This document shows positions 61,170 through 64,000 of a stretch of DNA of 64,000 nucleotides, piece by piece. How positions within the stretch are numbered: position 1 is the stretch's first letter; every line of letters begins with the position of its first letter. A program made the position numbers and the translations under genes. Origin of the DNA: Thermosulfuriphilus ammonigenes. Its GTDB lineage: Bacteria > Desulfobacterota > Thermodesulfobacteria > Thermodesulfobacteriales > ST65. The notes beneath the pieces are model-generated. The model saw only the letters and a program-made list of their open reading frames with translations, had not been told where the DNA came from and made no database searches. The stretch lies in assembly GCF_011207455.1 (NCBI RefSeq), contig NZ_CP048877.1, forward strand, positions 2,038,576 to 2,102,575, written 5' to 3'.

Positions 61170-62194
61170 TTGGTTTGCCAGGCTCGGGGAAGACAACCAT
61201 TTTTAATGCCCTTACTGGCCGGGGAGCAGAGCTCTCCCGGGCCGGGGCCTGGCACCGGGGGACTAATCTGGCGGTGGTTCAAGTGCCCGATGCTCGGCTC
61301 TCGGCCCTGGCCCGTCTCTTTAACCCCTCCAAGATAACCCCGGCTACGGTGGAGTTTGTCGATGTGGCCGTAGAGTTTTCTGAGGATAAGGCTCGCGATG
61401 GTCGTCTAGAGGAGCTAATTGCTGCCCTTCGTCCGGCCCAGGCCCTCTTTCATGTGGTTCGGGCCTTTGACCTGGCTGGTCTCCCGCCCCAGCCCCAGGC
61501 TGATCTTGATCGCCTGGAGTCCGAACTGGTGATCACGGATCTCATTTCCGTTGAGAGACGGCTTGAGCGCCTTGAAAAAGATGCCAAGAGAGGAAAAAGG
61601 CCCCCTGCCAGGGAGTATGAACTTCTCTTAAAGGCCCGGGAGATGCTTGAGGCCGGCCGTCCCTTAAGACTCGACCGGGAGATCTCAGAGGCCCCGGAGC
61701 TCAAAGGTTTTGCCTTCCTTACCGCCAAACCGGTGGTGGTGGTCCTCAACCTGGGCGATGAGGCCGAAGCCCCCAGCCTTAAGGTTGAGGCGGCGGCCCT
61801 GGTGGTCATAAGGGGGGCCCTGGAGCTTGAAGTCAGTCAGCTTCCCTCGGAGGAGGCTGAGGTCTTTCGGAAGGAATACGGGCTTTATGAGTCGGCGGTG
61901 GATCATCTCATCCAGGCCGGATACCGGGTTCTTGATCTCATTTCCTTTTTTACCGCCGGGGAGAAAGAAGTTAGAGCCTGGACCATCCGGGCCGGAACCA
62001 CTGCCGTCAAGGCGGCGGGGGCTGTCCACTCCGATATGGAACGGGGCTTTATCCGGGCCGAGGTTATCTTCTGGGAAGATTTAGTTCGTCTGGGGTCATA
62101 TCAGGCGGCCCGAGAAGAGGGGCTGCTGCGTCTTGAGGGCCGGGACTATATCGTTCAAGACGGCGATGTGGTCATCTTTCGCTTCAAGGTTTAA
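61154..62194 (+). CDS. YchF/Obg-type GTPase-like protein (DUF933/TGS), divergent
   Basis: A 346-residue P-loop protein: GLPGSGKTT at residues 7-15, VPDARLSALARLF, FVDVAVEF, then a helical insert and a C-terminal TGS domain (AGYRVLDLISFF to FIRAEVIFWEDLVRLGS and YIVQDGDVVIFRFKV). The order of domains is that of YchF. Key G motifs differ: the DXAG switch reads DVAV, and the base-specificity site reads VLNLGDE rather than NVDE. It is probably a YchF paralogue with altered nucleotide behaviour. The ATG at 61154 gives the family start; an upstream in-frame start at 61127 would run through the hairpin. Confidence 0.8.
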   Translation: MKIGIIGLPGSGKTTIFNALTGRGAELSRAGAWHRGTNLAVVQVPDARLSALARLFNPSKITPATVEFVDVAVEFSEDKARDGRLEELIAALRPAQALFHVVRAFDLAGLPPQPQADLDRLESELVITDLISVERRLERLEKDAKRGKRPPAREYELLLKAREMLEAGRPLRLDREISEAPELKGFAFLTAKPVVVVLNLGDEAEAPSLKVEAAALVVIRGALELEVSQLPSEEAEVFRKEYGLYESAVDHLIQAGYRVLDLISFFTAGEKEVRAWTIRAGTTAVKAAGAVHSDMERGFIRAEVIFWEDLVRLGSYQAAREEGLLRLEGRDYIVQDGDVVIFRFKV

Positions 62195-62197
62195 AAA

Positions 62198-63403
62198 ATG
62201 GCGGTGATCGTCCATAACCGCTGGGGGCGGGGGGTGCCGGTGAGAAAACTCCAGGCCCTTTTAGAGAGGGCTCTGGGGATCCTTGAGCTTCCCCCCGAAA
62301 CTGAGCTGGCCCTGGTCCTCACCACCGATGAGGATATAACCAGGCTCAATAGAGAGTATCTGGGCCGCGACCGACCGACTAATGTCCTCTCCTTCCCCCA
62401 GGGGGGGGAGATTCTTGGAGACATCATTGTCTCGGTGGACACGGCCAAAAGGGAGGCCCGTAAGCTCTCTTGTCCCTTGTTAGAACGCCTTCTTCACCTC
62501 GCCATCCACGGACTCTTACATCTTTTGGGTTACGACCATGAGCTTGGGGAGAAAGAGGCCCGAAGGATGGCCCACGCCGAGGGCCAGCTCCTTAAGGCCC
62601 TGGTTGGCCGGGACTTTGGCCTTCTTAAGAATATATACGAGATCTTTCCAGAAAGGAGGCTGGATGTGGCGAAGTTAGCCGTAAATGTAGATCATGTGGC
62701 CACTGTAAGGGAGGCCCGTAAGGTGGACTACCCTGATCCCGTTCAGGCTGCCACTTTGGCCATCCTCGGCGGGGCCCATGGTATCGTTGTCCACCTGAGG
62801 GGAGACCGGCGTCATATTCAGGACCGCGATGTCCGCCTTCTGCGTCAGATTGTTACCTCGAGGCTCATTCTGGAGATGGCCGCTACCGAGGAGATGATCT
62901 CCTTTGCGGAGGAGGTAAGACCTGACCAGGTAACCTTAGTCCCGGAGCGACGTCAGGAGGTGACCACCGAGGGAGGGCTGAACCTTAAAGGACGGGTCAA
63001 AAAGATCGCCCCCGTAGTCTCTCGCCTCAAGGAGGCGGGTATCGAGGTGAGTATCTTCATCGATCCGGATCCGGCCCAGATTAGACAGGCAGCCAAGGTG
63101 GGGGCTGACATTGTTGAAATCCATACCGGCCATTACGCCGAGGCCCGGGGGAGGGAAGCCGTGGCCGAAGAACTGGCCCGTGTGGAGGAGGCGGCTAAGC
63201 AGGCTCGAGATCTGGGGCTTATGGTTCACGCCGGTCATGGTCTCCACTATGACAACATCTCTTCAGTGGCCGCTATTGCCGAGATAGAAGAATTCAGTAT
63301 CGGTCACGCCATTGTCTCTCGGGCCATATTTGTGGGGTTCAAGGAGGCTGTGGCCGAGATGAGGGCCCTTATTGAAAAGGCGGCCCTTTTTAGACAAAGA
63401 TGA
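62198..63403 (+). CDS. ybeY-pdxJ: YbeY endoribonuclease fused in frame to pyridoxine 5'-phosphate synthase PdxJ
   Basis: 401 codons without a stop. Residues 1-150 are YbeY (zinc motif [11 protein letters not shown] at about 104-114, preceded by [11 protein letters not shown]), which matures 16S rRNA ends. Residues about 157-401 are complete PdxJ ([17 protein letters not shown], then [23 protein letters not shown] and [11 protein letters not shown]), which makes pyridoxine 5'-phosphate. Both halves look functional. An AAGGAGG at 62653-62659 followed six bases later by an in-frame GTG at 62666 lets PdxJ also start by itself. It is unclear whether the fusion, the separate PdxJ, or both are made. 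A sequencing error hiding a stop is the main alternative. acpS overlaps by 4 nt. Confidence 0.85.
   Translation: MAVIVHNRWGRGVPVRKLQALLERALGILELPPETELALVLTTDEDITRLNREYLGRDRPTNVLSFPQGGEILGDIIVSVDTAKREARKLSCPLLERLLHLAIHGLLHLLGYDHELGEKEARRMAHAEGQLLKALVGRDFGLLKNIYEIFPERRLDVAKLAVNVDHVATVREARKVDYPDPVQAATLAILGGAHGIVVHLRGDRRHIQDRDVRLLRQIVTSRLILEMAATEEMISFAEEVRPDQVTLVPERRQEVTTEGGLNLKGRVKKIAPVVSRLKEAGIEVSIFIDPDPAQIRQAAKVGADIVEIHTGHYAEARGREAVAEELARVEEAAKQARDLGLMVHAGHGLHYDNISSVAAIAEIEEFSIGHAIVSRAIFVGFKEAVAEMRALIEKAALFRQR
62653..62668 (+). promoter_or_regulatory. internal ribosome site and GTG start for PdxJ
   Basis: AAGGAGG, six bases, then GTG in the same frame as ybeY. Starting here gives a 245-residue PdxJ of normal length (62666-63403). 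This supports separate production of PdxJ from the fused reading frame. Confidence 0.65.
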
Positions 63404-63774
63404 TCCTGGGGTTGGGGGTAGATATAGTTCAGATCTCCAGGATTGAGGCGGCCCTCAAGCGCCATGGCAGGCGCTTTGAGAATCGCCTTTTTACCGCTGA
63501 GGAGCTGGCCTATTGCCGAAAGCGGCCCCGGCCGGCCCTCCACCTGGCTGGCCGCTTTGCCGCCAAGGAGGCGGCTTCTAAGGCCCTGGGAACGGGTATG
63601 AGAGGGGTCTCCTTCAGGGAGATAGAGATTATCCGTGAGCCTTCTGGTCGCCCGGGGCTTAGGTTCCATGGCCGGGCAGCTGAGGTGGCCCGGGCCCTTG
63701 GCGTCCGCACAGCCTTTGTTTCGCTTTCTCATGAGCAAGGTGTGGCTGTGGCGGTGGTCGTTTTGGAGGGATGA
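63400..63774 (+). CDS. acpS: holo-[acyl-carrier-protein] synthase AcpS
   Basis: Moves 4'-phosphopantetheine from CoA to acyl carrier protein. The 124-residue protein begins [18 protein letters not shown] (Mg-binding Asp8) and has [11 protein letters not shown] and [15 protein letters not shown] (Glu), the P-pant transferase signature. ATGA overlap with the preceding fused gene and with the next gene suggests one translationally coupled unit. Complete and typical. Confidence 0.95.
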   Translation: MILGLGVDIVQISRIEAALKRHGRRFENRLFTAEELAYCRKRPRPALHLAGRFAAKEAASKALGTGMRGVSFREIEIIREPSGRPGLRFHGRAAEVARALGVRTAFVSLSHEQGVAVAVVVLEG

Positions 63775-64000
63775 AGATGTACCTTTTTACGGCTCAGGAG
63801 ATGCAATCTCTGGACAGAGCCACTATTGAGGATCTGGGTATCCCCGGGCTTATCCTTATGGAGAACGCCGGCCGAGGAGTGGCTGAGCTTGTCTGCCGCC
63901 GCTTTTCCTCTGGCGCTCGGGTGGCCATCCTGGTGGGTCCGGGGAACAACGGAGGCGATGGTCTGGTCATTGCCAGGCATCTTAAGGCCCGCGGATTTGA
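63771..64000 (+). CDS. bifunctional NAD(P)H-hydrate repair enzyme, YjeF N-terminal domain (partial)
   Basis: The visible 76 codons read [33 protein letters not shown] and VGPGNNGGDGLVIARHL, the epimerase (YjeF_N) part of NnrD/NnrE proteins that repair damaged NAD(P)HX. The gene runs off the right edge, so the presence of the C-terminal dehydratase cannot be judged. The ATG at 63771 overlaps acpS; an ATG two codons later is also possible. The acpS to yjeF order is a common housekeeping arrangement. Confidence 0.92.
   Translation, partial: MKMYLFTAQEMQSLDRATIEDLGIPGLILMENAGRGVAELVCRRFSSGARVAILVGPGNNGGDGLVIARHLKARGF

Overview
The window reads as a chromosomal segment of a Gram-negative bacterium. 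It has outer-membrane proteins, two lipoproteins with lipoboxes, a periplasmic c-type cytochrome and an MMPL/RND exporter. Base composition is moderately GC-rich with many AGG/GAG codons, apart from sharply AT-rich islands. Gene content (PEP-CTERM protein, exosortase-type polysaccharide genes, cytochrome-linked chemoreceptor operon, DUF1302/LolA-like/RND set) would suit a Desulfobacterota or Thermodesulfobacteria-like organism. That placement is inference; no rRNA or marker tree is available here.

Layout. 0-1.5 kb: queD-queE-queC (preQ0 synthesis), with queA later at 53 kb. 1.7-6.5 kb: an acetyltransferase, a coupled pair (unknown membrane protein and TPR lipoprotein), and a PEP-CTERM protein preceded by a textbook sigma-54 promoter and a double palindrome. 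6.5-12.2 kb (minus): LolA-like protein, DUF1302 protein, ThiF-like enzyme and RND exporter. 12.3-22.6 kb: a FeeM-like acyltransferase, a small membrane protein and thiL, then the exosortase-associated type of polysaccharide locus (FemAB-like, four GT4 glycosyltransferases, AsnB amidotransferase). It ends in a galE cut after codon 29 by an IS630-family element.

23.8-32.2 kb: an AT-rich island encoding three sulfotransferases, a Wzy/ligase-type protein, a Wzx-type flippase, a GT4 and a GT39-type transferase. The plausible product is a sulfated surface glycan. Its right edge is a 168-bp MITE-like element with IS630-type ends. 32.4-36.7 kb: an IS3-family element, an AAA/DUF4143 ATPase gene, an internally deleted IS3 copy, a zinc-ribbon glycosyltransferase gene and a solo IS3 end, like cargo between repeated insertion-sequence ends. 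36.8-37.5 kb: an AbrB/PIN toxin-antitoxin pair. 37.5-45.1 kb: six tightly coupled genes (SGNH lipoprotein, GHL15-like hydrolase, acyltransferase-3, NHL propeller, UbiA prenyltransferase, AsnB-like protein without its catalytic cysteine) facing a PL26/YetA-like protein. This is the best candidate for an undescribed envelope-glycan modification system.

47.9-64 kb is mostly housekeeping: PilZ protein, M18 aminopeptidase, TrmI, rhomboid protease, orphan sensor kinase, queA, a cytochrome-porin-chemoreceptor operon, rsmE-prmA, a zinc-binding chemoreceptor, a divergent YchF-like GTPase with a hairpin over its start, an in-frame YbeY-PdxJ fusion, acpS and the start of an NAD(P)HX epimerase gene. No exosortase, tRNA, rRNA or CRISPR array was seen.
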